Source of the DNA: Billgrantia ethanolica
GTDB taxonomy: Bacteria > Pseudomonadota > Gammaproteobacteria > Pseudomonadales > Halomonadaceae
Reading direction: 5' to 3'
NCBI RefSeq assembly: GCF_021404305.1
Contig: NZ_JABFTX010000003.1
Location: 186,001 to 250,000, forward strand
DNA: 64,000 nt
This document shows, in pieces, positions 49,352 to 57,860 of the stretch (position 1 is the first letter of the stretch; each line of letters starts with the position of its first letter). The notes under the pieces were generated by a model. That model searched no databases and had not been told where the DNA came from. It saw only the letters and a list, made by a program, of their open reading frames with translations. The position numbers and the translations under genes were made by a program.

Positions 49352-49957
49352 ATGATAGAAAGTATTTTTTACGATGGCGAGGAGCTGACGCTTGTGAAGA
49401 GCGTCGACTCTAGTGGTTTTCTAAAAAAAATAGGTGTTGGTCCACAAAAAACAAGCAGCATCTCCATAAAAGAGTTTGAGAAAGGAAAGGAGACTCTTTG
49501 GTTGTTAGAGGAGAATGGAGTGGTGTTGGCTATCTGTAGGCCGCCGCCAAACGAGCCAACGAAAATACTTAATTCTACTCATAAAGAAATGGTTGAGACT
49601 TTTGGCGAGTTCATAGAGGTCTTAGGAAAGAAAGAATTCGAGAATTTATTCGAACTATTTTCTTGTGATGATCGGCTTGAAGAAGTTTTTTCTTTAATAA
49701 GGGATGACTATGAGAAAAAAGCGGTTAAAACTGAAGAAAAAGTGGAGCTAGCTTGCTTGTATTATTTGGGCAGAGAGTCTGACGGAAAAATATATCTTTA
49801 TGACAGTCAAGGAGAGATATTGGTATATGCTTACGATCATGAGATAGATGATAGGTCCCTTCATGCTGTAGAAGGTCAGCCTGCTGATACATTTTATCGG
49901 TCTAACAACTTTAAAACAGTTGTTGGAGTGTTGAAGAAATGTCTAAGTCAAGAGTAG
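49352..49957 (+). CDS. Uncharacterised protein in HNH cassette
   Basis: This 201-residue protein has no family I recognise. It is acidic and lysine-rich with no signal peptide or membrane segment. The first 70 residues look beta-rich, the middle helical (EMVETFGEFIEVLGKKEFEN), and the end mixed. ATG at 49352 is chosen because GGGTG lies 6 bp upstream; ATG at 49340 overlaps the HNH gene. Tight spacing to both neighbours suggests a shared function, for example as partner or inhibitor of the nuclease. Confidence 0.7.
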   Translation: MIESIFYDGEELTLVKSVDSSGFLKKIGVGPQKTSSISIKEFEKGKETLWLLEENGVVLAICRPPPNEPTKILNSTHKEMVETFGEFIEVLGKKEFENLFELFSCDDRLEEVFSLIRDDYEKKAVKTEEKVELACLYYLGRESDGKIYLYDSQGEILVYAYDHEIDDRSLHAVEGQPADTFYRSNNFKTVVGVLKKCLSQE

Positions 49958-49963
49958 CAAGGA

Positions 49964-50122
49964 ATGATGATTCTTAGATTCTTCCTTTTTCTTGCCATAA
50001 ACTATGCTTTTTTATGGCTCCATGCATTTGTTTTCGTTGCATTCTTTGTTCTTCTTGTGGTTACAGTGCCTTTGCATTTGGCTTATATAGGTAGTTTTTT
50101 TCGTCGTCTAAAATTGAGGTGA
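49964..50122 (+). CDS. Small two-helix membrane protein
   Basis: A 52-residue frame begins 6 bp after the previous stop: MMILRFFLFLAINYAFLW, then LHAFVFVAFFVLLVVTVPLH, then a basic tail ending FFRRLKLR. It holds two hydrophobic segments and obeys the positive-inside rule. AAGGA directly precedes the start. Small membrane proteins end many defence and toxin cassettes as membrane-disrupting effectors or immunity proteins; which, if either, applies is unknown. Confidence 0.55.
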   Translation: MMILRFFLFLAINYAFLWLHAFVFVAFFVLLVVTVPLHLAYIGSFFRRLKLR

Positions 50123-50314
50123 AATTTGTTCATGCCGGGCATAAAATCATGCGCTGACTTTGTTCAGTCTAACAACTAGGTATTGTGGTGTAGTAGCCAT
50201 TTAATTTTTCCTATTTGTGTTGGTTTGTAAGAAAATCAAGATTCAAGCCGCCTCAGCTGTTTGAGCTCTTCACCGTAACGAGGGGTACCATAGGCCGTGA
50301 AGGTGTGAGGCTTC

Positions 50315-50341
50315 ATAAAACGGGCGCCTCAAGGGCGCCCG
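50315..50341 (-). terminator. Terminator of the FAD oxidoreductase
   Basis: On the minus strand CGGGCGCC-TTGA-GGCGCCCG is followed by TTTTAT. An identical copy is present in the duplicated fragment at 48161-48187. Confidence 0.88.
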
Positions 50342-50361
50342 CTTTCGTTATGGCCTCAGCT

Positions 50362-51603
50362 TCAGAAGCGATCAACCCGGAACGGGGCCATATCCACCGC
50401 GGGCTCTTCGCCATCCATCATCTGGGCGAGCAGTTCGCCGGTGGCCGGGCCGAGGGTGAAGCCTTGGTGGCCGTGGCCGAAGGCGAGCCAAAGGCCTGCC
50501 TTGTTGGGGGCGGGGCCGATCACCGGCTTCATGTCGGGCAGGCAGGGGCGGGCGCCTTTCCAGGGCTGGCTGTCGCGACGCTTGCCCAGCGGGAACAGCT
50601 TGCGTGCCACCTTCTCGGCGGCGGCCAGCTGCTTGTACTGGGGCGGTGAATCCAGATCGGCCAGCTCGGCGCCGGTGGTCAGGCGAATGCCGGCGCGCAT
50701 CGGTTCGAGCAGAAAGCCTTTCTCGGCGTCCATCACCCAGTGGTTGAGCTTGGCTTCCCCTTCGGCGGAGTAGTGCATGTGGTAGCCGCGCTTCACGAAC
50801 AGCGGCACTTTCATGCCTAGCCTTGCCAGCAGTTCTCCGGCCCAGGGTCCCAGGGCCACCACGACCTCATCTGCTTCCATGGGGCCTTCGCTGGTATTGA
50901 CCCGCCAGCCGCCCTCGACCTGGAGCACGTCTTCGACGCTGGCCTGCTTTATGTGGCCGCCCTGTGCGGCAAAGCTGCGGGCGTAGGCCTGCACCAGGCC
51001 GCCCGGGTCCGAGACCATCCAGGGCTGGGTCCAGTGGATCGCCCCGACCAGCCCCTTGGCCAGATGCGGCTCCTTGGCGTAGAGCGCCTCGGCGTCCAGC
51101 GCTTCATACTCGACACCGAAGCGCTCGTGGTTTTCCTGGGCTTCTTTCTGGCGCTCCTCGAACTCTTTTTGGGTGCGGTAAAGCTCCAGCCAGCCGCCCT
51201 TGCGTACCAGCGCCTCGGCGCCGGCGGCTTCGATCATCGGGGCGTGGGCATCCTGGCAGCGCATGATCAGCGATGCCCACTCGGTCACGATGCGCTCGTA
51301 GCGCTTACCGCTCGAGTTCAGCCAGTAGTTCATTAGCGGGCCCGCCGCGCTGAGCATGCCGGTGGGGCGGTAGCGGATGTCCACCTGGCGGTTGGGCACC
51401 ACTCGCAGCAGGGTGGCGACATCGCGGGGGAAGGCGTAGGGGCGCACCGCCTCGCGCTGGATGATGCCGGCATTGCCGAAGGAGGTCTCAAGGCCCGGTT
51501 CGCGGCGGTCCACCAGCGTGACGTCATGACCGCGACGCACCAGATGCCAGGCTACGGATACGCCGACCATGCCGGCACCAAGAACGATGATTTTGCGGGC
51601 CAT
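50362..51603 (-). CDS. FAD-dependent D-amino-acid dehydrogenase-like oxidoreductase (DadA family)
   Basis: This 413-residue protein has an N-terminal FAD-binding motif VLGAGMVGVSVAWHL, the DAO-family SFGNAGII segment and the C-terminal LWLAFGHGHQGFTLGPATG FAD contact. Length and layout fit the DadA family; the substrate amino acid is unknown. ATG at 51603 is the first Met giving a proper dinucleotide fold; upstream codons have no homology. Its 3' end is duplicated at 48161-48360. Two TTACCGCTCGGTAA operators lie about 330-390 bp upstream. Confidence 0.88.
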   Translation of the reverse strand: MARKIIVLGAGMVGVSVAWHLVRRGHDVTLVDRREPGLETSFGNAGIIQREAVRPYAFPRDVATLLRVVPNRQVDIRYRPTGMLSAAGPLMNYWLNSSGKRYERIVTEWASLIMRCQDAHAPMIEAAGAEALVRKGGWLELYRTQKEFEERQKEAQENHERFGVEYEALDAEALYAKEPHLAKGLVGAIHWTQPWMVSDPGGLVQAYARSFAAQGGHIKQASVEDVLQVEGGWRVNTSEGPMEADEVVVALGPWAGELLARLGMKVPLFVKRGYHMHYSAEGEAKLNHWVMDAEKGFLLEPMRAGIRLTTGAELADLDSPPQYKQLAAAEKVARKLFPLGKRRDSQPWKGARPCLPDMKPVIGPAPNKAGLWLAFGHGHQGFTLGPATGELLAQMMDGEEPAVDMAPFRVDRF

Positions 51604-51920
51604 GAAGGACTCCCTGCCGATGGAATATGGAAGCTCCGCCGGGGCAGAGCCTGTCATTGCGCGGAGTTTATCAGTACTTCCCAGAAAATCGGCTACCTGC
51701 TGAAAATTAAGATAAAGACACCATATCTGCATGTCATGGCAGAATATTTGCCCGTGGCCATGGGGCTGAATGGGATTTTTGTTTGTGACTGGCTGTTGTG
51801 CCTGCTTGCGCCATTACCGATAGTGTAGGTGCTGCACTGAGGGCCGCCATGGTCTGGCATGATCTGGCTAGGCTCTGATCAAGGACGGGTGGGACGGGTG
51901 CTGATTCCGGCGGCTCGCAA

Positions 51921-51992
51921 CGGGAAAATTACCGCTCGGTAATCTCCCATGGTGATCAAGGCTCGGTTCGCGGGAAAATTACCGCTCGGTAA
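51921..51992. promoter_or_regulatory. Two 22-bp direct repeats with a TetR-like palindrome
   Basis: CGGGAAAATTACCGCTCGG plus TAA occurs at 51921-51942 and again at 51971-51992, exactly 50 bp apart. Each copy holds the 14-bp palindrome TTACCGCTCGGTAA, typical of TetR-family operators. No regulator gene is adjacent. The remaining part of 51604-52074 shows no gene. Confidence 0.6.
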
Positions 51993-52074
51993 CTTTTGTA
52001 CGGTCGCTCTTGCCAGTCTTTCGTGAACGGTAGCGATGGGGCTCGAGCTGATGAGGCCCGAGCGGCTGCGTTGT

Positions 52075-52617
52075 TCATCGCGCAATGCCGCGAATCTTCG
52101 CTTCGCCTTCCGTCAGTACGCTCCATGCCTGACGCCTCAGCGCCTGGTCACCCGCTGTCATCACTTCCAGCAGCCGGCGCTTCTCGGCCAGGTAGACCCG
52201 GGCGAAGCCGCGGTCTCGCGCGACGATGCTGACGGTGTTGTCGATCAGGTCGGCGTACTTGATGGTCTGCGCCTCCGGGGAGACCTGCGCCAGCCTGTCG
52301 CGCTCCAGCGCCTTGCGGTGTGCGCGGTTGCCGATTTCCGGATCGATGAATTGATCCGTCAGCTCCTGCACCAGGACGGCGACGCGCTGGCCGAAGCACT
52401 CCTCGATGTCCAGCGCCGTCACGGCGGTATCCTCGAGCACGTCGTGCAGGTGGGCGGCGGCGATCATCTCCGCTGTCGCCGCCTCCACGGCCGACACCAT
52501 CTCGGCGACAGTCGCCGGGTGTTGCCAGTAGGGCTCGCCGGTGTACTTGCGCCGCTGCCCCACGGCCTGATGGGCGGCCCGGCTAAACAGCGCCGCCCGT
52601 TCGGCGATGTCCTCCAT
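52075..52617 (-). CDS. HD-domain protein similar to (p)ppGpp hydrolases
   Basis: This 180-residue protein has the HD motifs of RelA/SpoT hydrolase domains and MESH1-like small alarmone hydrolases: HPATVAEMV, then AAHLHDVLEDT, with the later YADLIDNT helix. It has no synthetase domain. ATG at 52617 follows AGGGGG, two bases after the stop of the AraC-type gene, so the two are co-translated. Possible activity is alarmone or other nucleotide hydrolysis. Confidence 0.82.
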   Translation of the reverse strand: MEDIAERAALFSRAAHQAVGQRRKYTGEPYWQHPATVAEMVSAVEAATAEMIAAAHLHDVLEDTAVTALDIEECFGQRVAVLVQELTDQFIDPEIGNRAHRKALERDRLAQVSPEAQTIKYADLIDNTVSIVARDRGFARVYLAEKRRLLEVMTAGDQALRRQAWSVLTEGEAKIRGIAR

Positions 52618-52618
52618 T

Positions 52619-53530
52619 CTAGTCACCCCCTCCGCTTCTCCTCTGCGCGAACAGGCTCGGCGGCTGCCCCACGTGCCGGCTGAAGGCAACGCTGAACGCA
52701 CTGCTGGAACCGTACCCAACGCGTTCGGCCACCTCGGAAACCGCCAGAGCGCTGTTGCGAAGTAGTTCCTTCGCGACCGCCATGCGCCAGGCTAGCAGAT
52801 ATTCCATCGGCGCCATCCCGACCAGTCGCGTGAAGCGCTCGAAGAACGCAGAGCGGGAAAGGGCAGCAATCTCTGCAAGCTGAACAACGCTCCAGGAGCG
52901 CTCGATGTGTTCATGCATCTGCTCAAGGGCGCGTGCCAGCCGCTCATCTCCCAGCCCTCGCAATAGCCCCGGCGGGGCGCTTCCGGCCGAAGCCGAGCGC
53001 ATCGCTTCGACAAGCAGCAGCTCTACCAAGCGGGAGAGCATGAACTCGCAGCCCGGCTTCTGGTCGCGGGATTCCTCGCCCACCAACTGTACTAGCTGCG
53101 ACAGTCGCTTCGAACCCTGAACATGCACGACGATCGGTAGCAGGGAGACCAGCAGCCCCGGATTGGCGCAGTAGAACAGGAACGATCCCCCCAGGGAGCG
53201 CATGTCCGGCTGGCCATCCGGGTCACCGTAACGTAGCTCGGCAGTGCTGCCCGCAACCTGACGAGGGTCCAGATGCACCGGCGGCGCCGGCGTGAAGCTG
53301 GAGATCGTGAAGGCTGGCGTCGTGGGTAGCAGGACGAAGTCGCCGGCACTGATGGTAATCGGCACGTGCCCGTCGACGGTCAGCAGGGCGCTTCCTTCCA
53401 GCACGATACAAAAGCTGGGGTGTCCGTAGTCGGAATAGTGCACAGCCCAGCTTCCTTTGCCGCTGATGATATTGGCAAAGACCGCACGAGGATGCAGGAG
53501 CCGAACTACCTCGGAAAGCGGATCGATCAT
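52619..53530 (-). CDS. AraC-family regulator with cupin domain
   Basis: This 303-residue protein has an N-terminal AraC/cupin-6 type sensor domain (about 10-190) and a C-terminal double helix-turn-helix (SWSVVQLAEIAALSRSAFFERF; SEVAERVGYGSSSAFSVAFSRHVG). ATG at 53530 gives MIDPLSEVVRLL, the usual start of this subfamily. It is divergent from an SDR gene, which it probably controls, and upstream of the HD gene. Confidence 0.9.
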   Translation of the reverse strand: MIDPLSEVVRLLHPRAVFANIISGKGSWAVHYSDYGHPSFCIVLEGSALLTVDGHVPITISAGDFVLLPTTPAFTISSFTPAPPVHLDPRQVAGSTAELRYGDPDGQPDMRSLGGSFLFYCANPGLLVSLLPIVVHVQGSKRLSQLVQLVGEESRDQKPGCEFMLSRLVELLLVEAMRSASAGSAPPGLLRGLGDERLARALEQMHEHIERSWSVVQLAEIAALSRSAFFERFTRLVGMAPMEYLLAWRMAVAKELLRNSALAVSEVAERVGYGSSSAFSVAFSRHVGQPPSLFAQRRSGGGD

Positions 53531-53631
53531 AAGGACTCTCACTAAATAAAGGCGGACCATATCTTATCGATCATCCAGTGATGCTCATCTATCGTTCTCT
53601 CCGAGTCAACTCACCCTCTTGGAGATCAAAA

Positions 53632-54366
53632 ATGAAGACGGTATTGATCACTGGCTGCTCCTCTGGCTACGGCCTGGAAACCGCTCGCTACTTCCTCGCA
53701 CAGGGCTGGAAGGTCATCGCCACGATGCGCACGCCGCGGAAGGAGCTGTTTCCCGCCGCTGACAATCTTCGCGTTCTGGTGCTGGATGTCACTCGGCCTG
53801 GCAGCATCATGCATGCCGTGGAAGCCGCCGGGCCTATCGACGTGTTGGTGAACAACGCGGGAATCGGCTTGTTCGGTGCGTTCGAAGCCACGCCCATGGC
53901 TACCGTGCGCGAGATCTTCGAAACCAATACTTTTGGCGTCATGGCCATGTGCCAGGCCGTCATCCCACAATTCCGTGCTCGCCGGGCAGGCACCATTGTG
54001 AACGTTACCTCGAGCACGACGCTGGCACCGTTCCCGCTGGTGGCAGCCTATACGGCCAGCAAGGCGGCCATCGAGGGGTTCACGGCCTCCTTGGAACAAG
54101 AACTCAAGGCCTTCGACGTGCGAGCCAAGCTGGTGGAGCCCGGTTACGGCCCTTCGACCAGCTTTGCCGCCAACGGGCAGCAGCGCATGCAGGGGTTGAT
54201 CCCTCCGGCTTACGAGACTTTCGCTCACCGCGTATTCTCTGGCTTCGCCAAGGTAACAGAGGTGACCAAGCCGGCTGACGTGGCGGAAGGTATCTGGCGA
54301 GCCGCCAACGACATGTCGGACCAACTGCGCTTCCCGGCTGGCGCTGATGCCATAGCTCTGGCGTAA
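53632..54366 (+). CDS. Short-chain dehydrogenase/reductase
   Basis: This 244-residue classical SDR has the NAD(P)-binding TGCSSGYG, the structural NNAG and the catalytic S ... YTASK. The start ATG at 53632 has GGAGAT upstream. The cofactor is likely NADP(H) or NAD(H); the substrate is unknown. Divergence from the AraC-type gene with a 100-bp gap suggests shared regulation. Confidence 0.92.
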   Translation: MKTVLITGCSSGYGLETARYFLAQGWKVIATMRTPRKELFPAADNLRVLVLDVTRPGSIMHAVEAAGPIDVLVNNAGIGLFGAFEATPMATVREIFETNTFGVMAMCQAVIPQFRARRAGTIVNVTSSTTLAPFPLVAAYTASKAAIEGFTASLEQELKAFDVRAKLVEPGYGPSTSFAANGQQRMQGLIPPAYETFAHRVFSGFAKVTEVTKPADVAEGIWRAANDMSDQLRFPAGADAIALA

Positions 54367-54419
54367 AAGCGCTGGCATAACAGCGCAGGCGATCAAGAAA
54401 TACACTGAGATCAGACGAC

Positions 54420-54444
54420 TTAGGGCCCGCAACGCGGGCCCTAA
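54420..54444 (+). terminator. Terminator after the SDR gene
   Basis: An 11-bp stem, TTAGGGCCCGC / GCGGGCCCTAA with loop AAC, is symmetrical enough to serve both strands. It has only a short T-rich tail. Confidence 0.7.
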
Positions 54445-54482
54445 TCGTTACCGGCGACTTCGCCGACTGACGTGCCTGCTCG

Positions 54483-54656
54483 TTACGATCCGATCTTCTT
54501 CATGCGCTCATCGGCGCGCTTCACCGTTTTCATCTTTTCCGGCCGCTTCATGGCTTTCCAGTGGCGTATCTCTTCGATCGTGCGGCCGCAGCCGATGCAG
54601 AGATCGCCGTTCAGTTGGCATATCGAGACGCACGGGCTTTCGATCTTCTTCGCCAT
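54483..54656 (-). CDS. DUF1289 small cysteine protein
   Basis: This 57-residue protein has four conserved cysteines: SPCVSIC and CIGCGRTIEEI, then a Trp and a basic tail (RHWKAMKRPEK). This is the DUF1289 pattern and probably binds zinc or an iron-sulfur cluster. The ATG at 54656 directly abuts the stop of the upstream gene. Confidence 0.85.
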   Translation of the reverse strand: MAKKIESPCVSICQLNGDLCIGCGRTIEEIRHWKAMKRPEKMKTVKRADERMKKIGS

Positions 54657-55022
54657 TCAATGCCTCGTTGGCTTGCTGCGTAGCCTGCGCTGCCAGTCGC
54701 CGCCGTGTTCTCGCTCGCACGCTTCTTCACTGTCGAAATCGAGATACCGAGAGGCGTCGCCGACATCGAGGCCGGCCTCGGCCAGTGCCTCGGCGGTGAG
54801 GTCGGCGATGTGGCGCCGGGCATCGCCCTTGAGCGCATTCGCCAGATTGGGGTGGGTGTCGAACACCCAGGTCACCACCAGGCTCTCGGGAAAGCGCTGG
54901 TAATCGACCTCGTGGGTCAGCCAGCAGAAGCCAGGTAGCAGGGGTTTGGCCTGCTCGCAGGCGTAAGTCAGCGCAGCGCTCAGCCGTCGCTCCATCTTGC
55001 CGCGCTCTTTCTTGGCAATCAT
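54657..55022 (-). CDS. Conserved hypothetical protein
   Basis: This 121-residue protein belongs to no family I can name. It is mixed alpha/beta: ERRLSAALTYACEQAKPLLPG, then HEVDYQRFPESLVVTWVFD, then a helix with EALAEAGL. GGAGA lies 5 bp before the ATG. Its stop directly touches the DUF1289 start, so the two are translated together. Confidence 0.75.
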   Translation of the reverse strand: MIAKKERGKMERRLSAALTYACEQAKPLLPGFCWLTHEVDYQRFPESLVVTWVFDTHPNLANALKGDARRHIADLTAEALAEAGLDVGDASRYLDFDSEEACEREHGGDWQRRLRSKPTRH

Positions 55023-55145
55023 TGCATCTCCAAAACGTTTGGCCGGCCAGCCAGGACCCATTGGCGACCATGATGCCCACTTTAGCGGGCTGAGCCACAC
55101 AGTTCATGCCCTACATCCCGATAGCATGGGCAGGGTTGGAGATAC

Positions 55146-55163
55146 GGGGCCATCCGTGGCCCC
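55146..55163. repeat. Hairpin downstream of the VOC gene
   Basis: GGGGCCA-TCCG-TGGCCCC forms a 7-bp stem. It may end the VOC transcript on the minus strand; no T-run is present. Confidence 0.4.
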
Positions 55164-55191
55164 ATGGAGTGCATCATGGCTTGCTGGTTTT

Positions 55192-55602
55192 CTAGTGCGC
55201 CAGGATCTCGTTGAACTCCAGCACATTCCGGTCGGGGTCGCGGATGAAGCAGACGCTACGGCGTCCGTGGCCCATGGTGACCGGCCCTTCGGTGATCTCG
55301 ATCTCTTCGCGTGCCAGCCACGCCACCAGTTCGTCCATGCTCTCGACGATGAAGGCGGCGTGGGTGTAGCCGGGCCGCTTGATCGGGGCGTCCAGCAGCA
55401 CGTTGCCCACGTCGGCGGGCTCGCCGTTGTAGATCAGGTGGATGCGCAGGCCGGTGGGGTGCACGAGCCCGCAGGCTTTGGCTTCGGGGGCGAACTCTTC
55501 GGGATCGCGCAGGAAACCCAGCTTGGCGTAGAAGGCTTCGGCGATGGCGAGATCGGTGACGCGAATGCCGATATGGTCGAGGCGTAGGGTATCGAAACGC
55601 AT
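55192..55602 (-). CDS. VOC-family (glyoxalase-like) protein
   Basis: This 136-residue protein has two beta-alpha-beta-beta-beta modules, with candidate metal ligands in LDHIGIRV, GYTHAAF and NVLEFNE. The fold class is certain; the reaction is unknown. It is on the same strand as the GST gene 30 bp upstream, so they form a detoxification-type pair. Confidence 0.88.
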   Translation of the reverse strand: MRFDTLRLDHIGIRVTDLAIAEAFYAKLGFLRDPEEFAPEAKACGLVHPTGLRIHLIYNGEPADVGNVLLDAPIKRPGYTHAAFIVESMDELVAWLAREEIEITEGPVTMGHGRRSVCFIRDPDRNVLEFNEILAH

Positions 55603-55631
55603 GGGAATGGCTCCTGGAGAAAAGGGATGGG

Positions 55632-56246
55632 TCAGGCTTCGAGCCCGGCGCGGGTGCGCTGGAAGGGGACGAAACCGGGCAAGCGTTCGATCTGGCGCAG
55701 CCAGGCCCGCACGCTGGGGTAGCCGGAGAGGTCCACGTTGCCTTCGGGGGCGCGTTCCACGTAGCTGTAGAGCGCGACGTCGGCGATGGAGGGCTGGGCC
55801 GTACCGGCGATCCAGCGCTGGCCTTCCAGCGTCTGCTCCATCACGGCGAGGGTGGCGTGGGCTCGCCCGATCACCTCTTCGGCACGAAAGGGGGCGCTGA
55901 ATACGGTGATTAGCCGGGCGGCGCAGGCGCCGTAGGCGATCTTGCCGGCCGCCACCGAGAGCCAGCGTTGCACCCGCGCCTCGTCGGCGGGATCGGTCGG
56001 CAGCCAGTGGGAGGGGCCGATCTTCCTGGCCACGTAGACGAGAATCGCCAGCGAATCGGCGATGACGGTGCCGTCGTCGTCGAGCACCGGCACTTCGCCG
56101 AAGGTGTTGAGGGCAAGAAATTCCGGCTGCTTGTGGGCGCCGGCAGCGAGATCGACCTCGATCAGCTCATGCTCGACTCCGGCGAGGGAGAGGAACAGCG
56201 CGGCGCGATGCGCGTGGCCTGAGAGTGGGAAATGGTAAAGCTTCAT
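55632..56246 (-). CDS. Glutathione S-transferase
   Basis: This 204-residue protein has the thioredoxin-like N-terminal domain ([40 protein letters not shown]) with the cis-Pro of VPVLD, and an all-helical C-terminal domain ([21 protein letters not shown]). It likely conjugates glutathione to small electrophiles. It is divergent from a LysR regulator. Confidence 0.92.
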   Translation of the reverse strand: MKLYHFPLSGHAHRAALFLSLAGVEHELIEVDLAAGAHKQPEFLALNTFGEVPVLDDDGTVIADSLAILVYVARKIGPSHWLPTDPADEARVQRWLSVAAGKIAYGACAARLITVFSAPFRAEEVIGRAHATLAVMEQTLEGQRWIAGTAQPSIADVALYSYVERAPEGNVDLSGYPSVRAWLRQIERLPGFVPFQRTRAGLEA

Positions 56247-56311
56247 GGGGATTGTCCTCGGGGTTCTTGTGTCTTTTGCATTCTGTCTCTCGCCTTTAGT
56301 TGAGAGAATCC

Positions 56312-56345
56312 GTCAAAATCGCACTTCATCATTGCGGTTTTTGAC
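56312..56345. promoter_or_regulatory. Imperfect inverted repeat between the GST and LysR genes
   Basis: GTCAAAATCGC and GCGGTTTTTGAC face each other across about 11 bp in the divergent intergenic region. The position fits a LysR-type operator that controls both genes. Confidence 0.45.
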
Positions 56346-56386
56346 GATAATGCTCGGTGGCGGGCTGGCGAGGGCGAGGAGGCGCA

Positions 56387-57274
56387 ATGGACAGGCTGCG
56401 TACGCTGAGGACCTTCATCTGCGTGGCGGAGCAGTCGAGCTTTGCCGAGGCGGGGCGGCGGTTGAAGATGTCGCCCACCACCGTGACGCGGACCATCGCG
56501 GCGCTGGAGGCGAGCCTTGGGGTTCAGCTGTTGAGGCGCACCACGCGCAGCGTTCGGCTGACCGAGGAGGGGGCGCTGTTCCTGGAGCGATGCCGGGCGG
56601 GGCTGGCCGAGATCGATGGGGCGTTTGACAGTGTGCGCGGCAATCGCTCGGCGCCCCGCGGCACCCTGACGGTGACGGCGCCGGTGATGTTCGGCCGGCT
56701 GCATGTGCTGCCGGTGGTGGTGGAGCTGCTGCGGCAGTATCCCGAGCTGCAGGTCCGACTGCTGCTGCTGGATCGGGTGGTGCGCCTGGTGGAGGAGGGC
56801 ATCGACGTTGCCGTGCGCATCGCCGAGCTACCGGACAGCTCGCTGCACATGCTGAGAATCGGCCAGGTGCGGCGGGTGCTGAGCGCGAGCCCGGCCTATC
56901 TTACTGAACGCGGCAGGCCGACCTCGCTGGCCGAGCTGCGCGAGCATGATCTGATTTTGATCGAGGACGAGGCCGTGTCGCAGCGTGGGCTGGGCTTCGA
57001 CGAGGCCCGGCGTGGCGGGCGTCCTGCCAGGCTGTCGGTCAACCATGTGGACGCCGCCATTGCCGCTGCGGTCGCCGGGCTCGGCGTGGTGCGCACGCTC
57101 TCTTATCAGATCGCCGAGGATGTCGCGGCGGGCCGGCTCGAGACCCTCCTCTGCGACGACACCGCTCCCGCGCTACCCATCTCACTGCTGTTCCAAAGCG
57201 GCCGCCGGGACCATCCGAACGTGCGCGCCTTCATCGATGCCGCCAGGCAGCACTTGCAGGGGGTGTCGCTTTAG
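56387..57274 (+). CDS. LysR-family transcriptional regulator
   Basis: This 295-residue protein has an N-terminal winged helix (AEAGRRLKMSPTTVTRTIAALE) and a C-terminal substrate-binding domain (GTLTVTAPVMFGRL). ATG at 56387 follows GAGGAGG. It belongs to the broad subgroup beside GST and oxidoreductase genes and probably controls the divergent GST-VOC pair. Confidence 0.92.
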   Translation: MDRLRTLRTFICVAEQSSFAEAGRRLKMSPTTVTRTIAALEASLGVQLLRRTTRSVRLTEEGALFLERCRAGLAEIDGAFDSVRGNRSAPRGTLTVTAPVMFGRLHVLPVVVELLRQYPELQVRLLLLDRVVRLVEEGIDVAVRIAELPDSSLHMLRIGQVRRVLSASPAYLTERGRPTSLAELREHDLILIEDEAVSQRGLGFDEARRGGRPARLSVNHVDAAIAAAVAGLGVVRTLSYQIAEDVAAGRLETLLCDDTAPALPISLLFQSGRRDHPNVRAFIDAARQHLQGVSL

Positions 57275-57287
57275 TCAGTGCTGGTAC

Positions 57288-57860
57288 TCAGGGCAGCAGT
57301 TGCCGTATCAGCTCCTCCCGCTCCATCTCCAGCATCTCCGCCAGCATCGGCTCCTGCGCGGCGCTGCCGCTCGACTGCCACTCCAGCAACAGCACCTCGA
57401 ACTCGGGTGAGTCGGCCAGGCGGGCTGCCAGCAGATGGTTGGCGTCCGGCTGTGGGTTGGATTCACCGGCCGTGACATAGGCGGCCTCTACCTCTGCATA
57501 GCAGGCCAGTGCATCATCCGAGGCGCCATCCAAACGCTCGAGCACCATGCAGCGCAGCAGCATTCCTTCCTTGTGCAATCCCGTTTCATGCAGCACATCC
57601 AGGTCGCGCTTGGCTTCTTCGTAGCGGCCCATGCCGGCGAGCAGGTTGGCTCGGCTGCTGCGAAGTTCGGTGTCGTCGGGGTGTCGTTCCAGCCCCTCGT
57701 CGTAGATCGCCAGCGCGGCTTCGAGCTGCTCCGCATCTCCTTGGGCTTCCATGACCGCCGCACCGGCACGCTCCTGGTAATACGCCGGTGGCTCGCCGCT
57801 GGCCGGCGAGCAGGCGGCAAGCAGCAGGGCGGTGAACAAGGCGAATGCAATTCTGATCAC
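57288..57860 (-). CDS. TPR-type lipoprotein of the PAAR operon
   Basis: This 190-residue protein has a lipoprotein signal (MIRIAFALFTALLLAAC) and two TPR-like helical pairs (ALAIYDEGLERHPDDTELRSS; GRYEEAKRDLDVLHETG). The start is GTG at 57860, overlapping the previous stop (GTGA). The predicted site is the periplasm. As last gene of a PAAR operon it is a candidate immunity lipoprotein; this is inference from position only. Confidence 0.75.
   Translation of the reverse strand: MIRIAFALFTALLLAACSPASGEPPAYYQERAGAAVMEAQGDAEQLEAALAIYDEGLERHPDDTELRSSRANLLAGMGRYEEAKRDLDVLHETGLHKEGMLLRCMVLERLDGASDDALACYAEVEAAYVTAGESNPQPDANHLLAARLADSPEFEVLLLEWQSSGSAAQEPMLAEMLEMEREELIRQLLP

Noticed and set aside
40525..50361. 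Integrase or transposase gene expected for a guaA island
   Set aside because: No tyrosine or serine recombinase or transposase motif was seen in any frame; the island appears to be a remnant or accreted by recombination.
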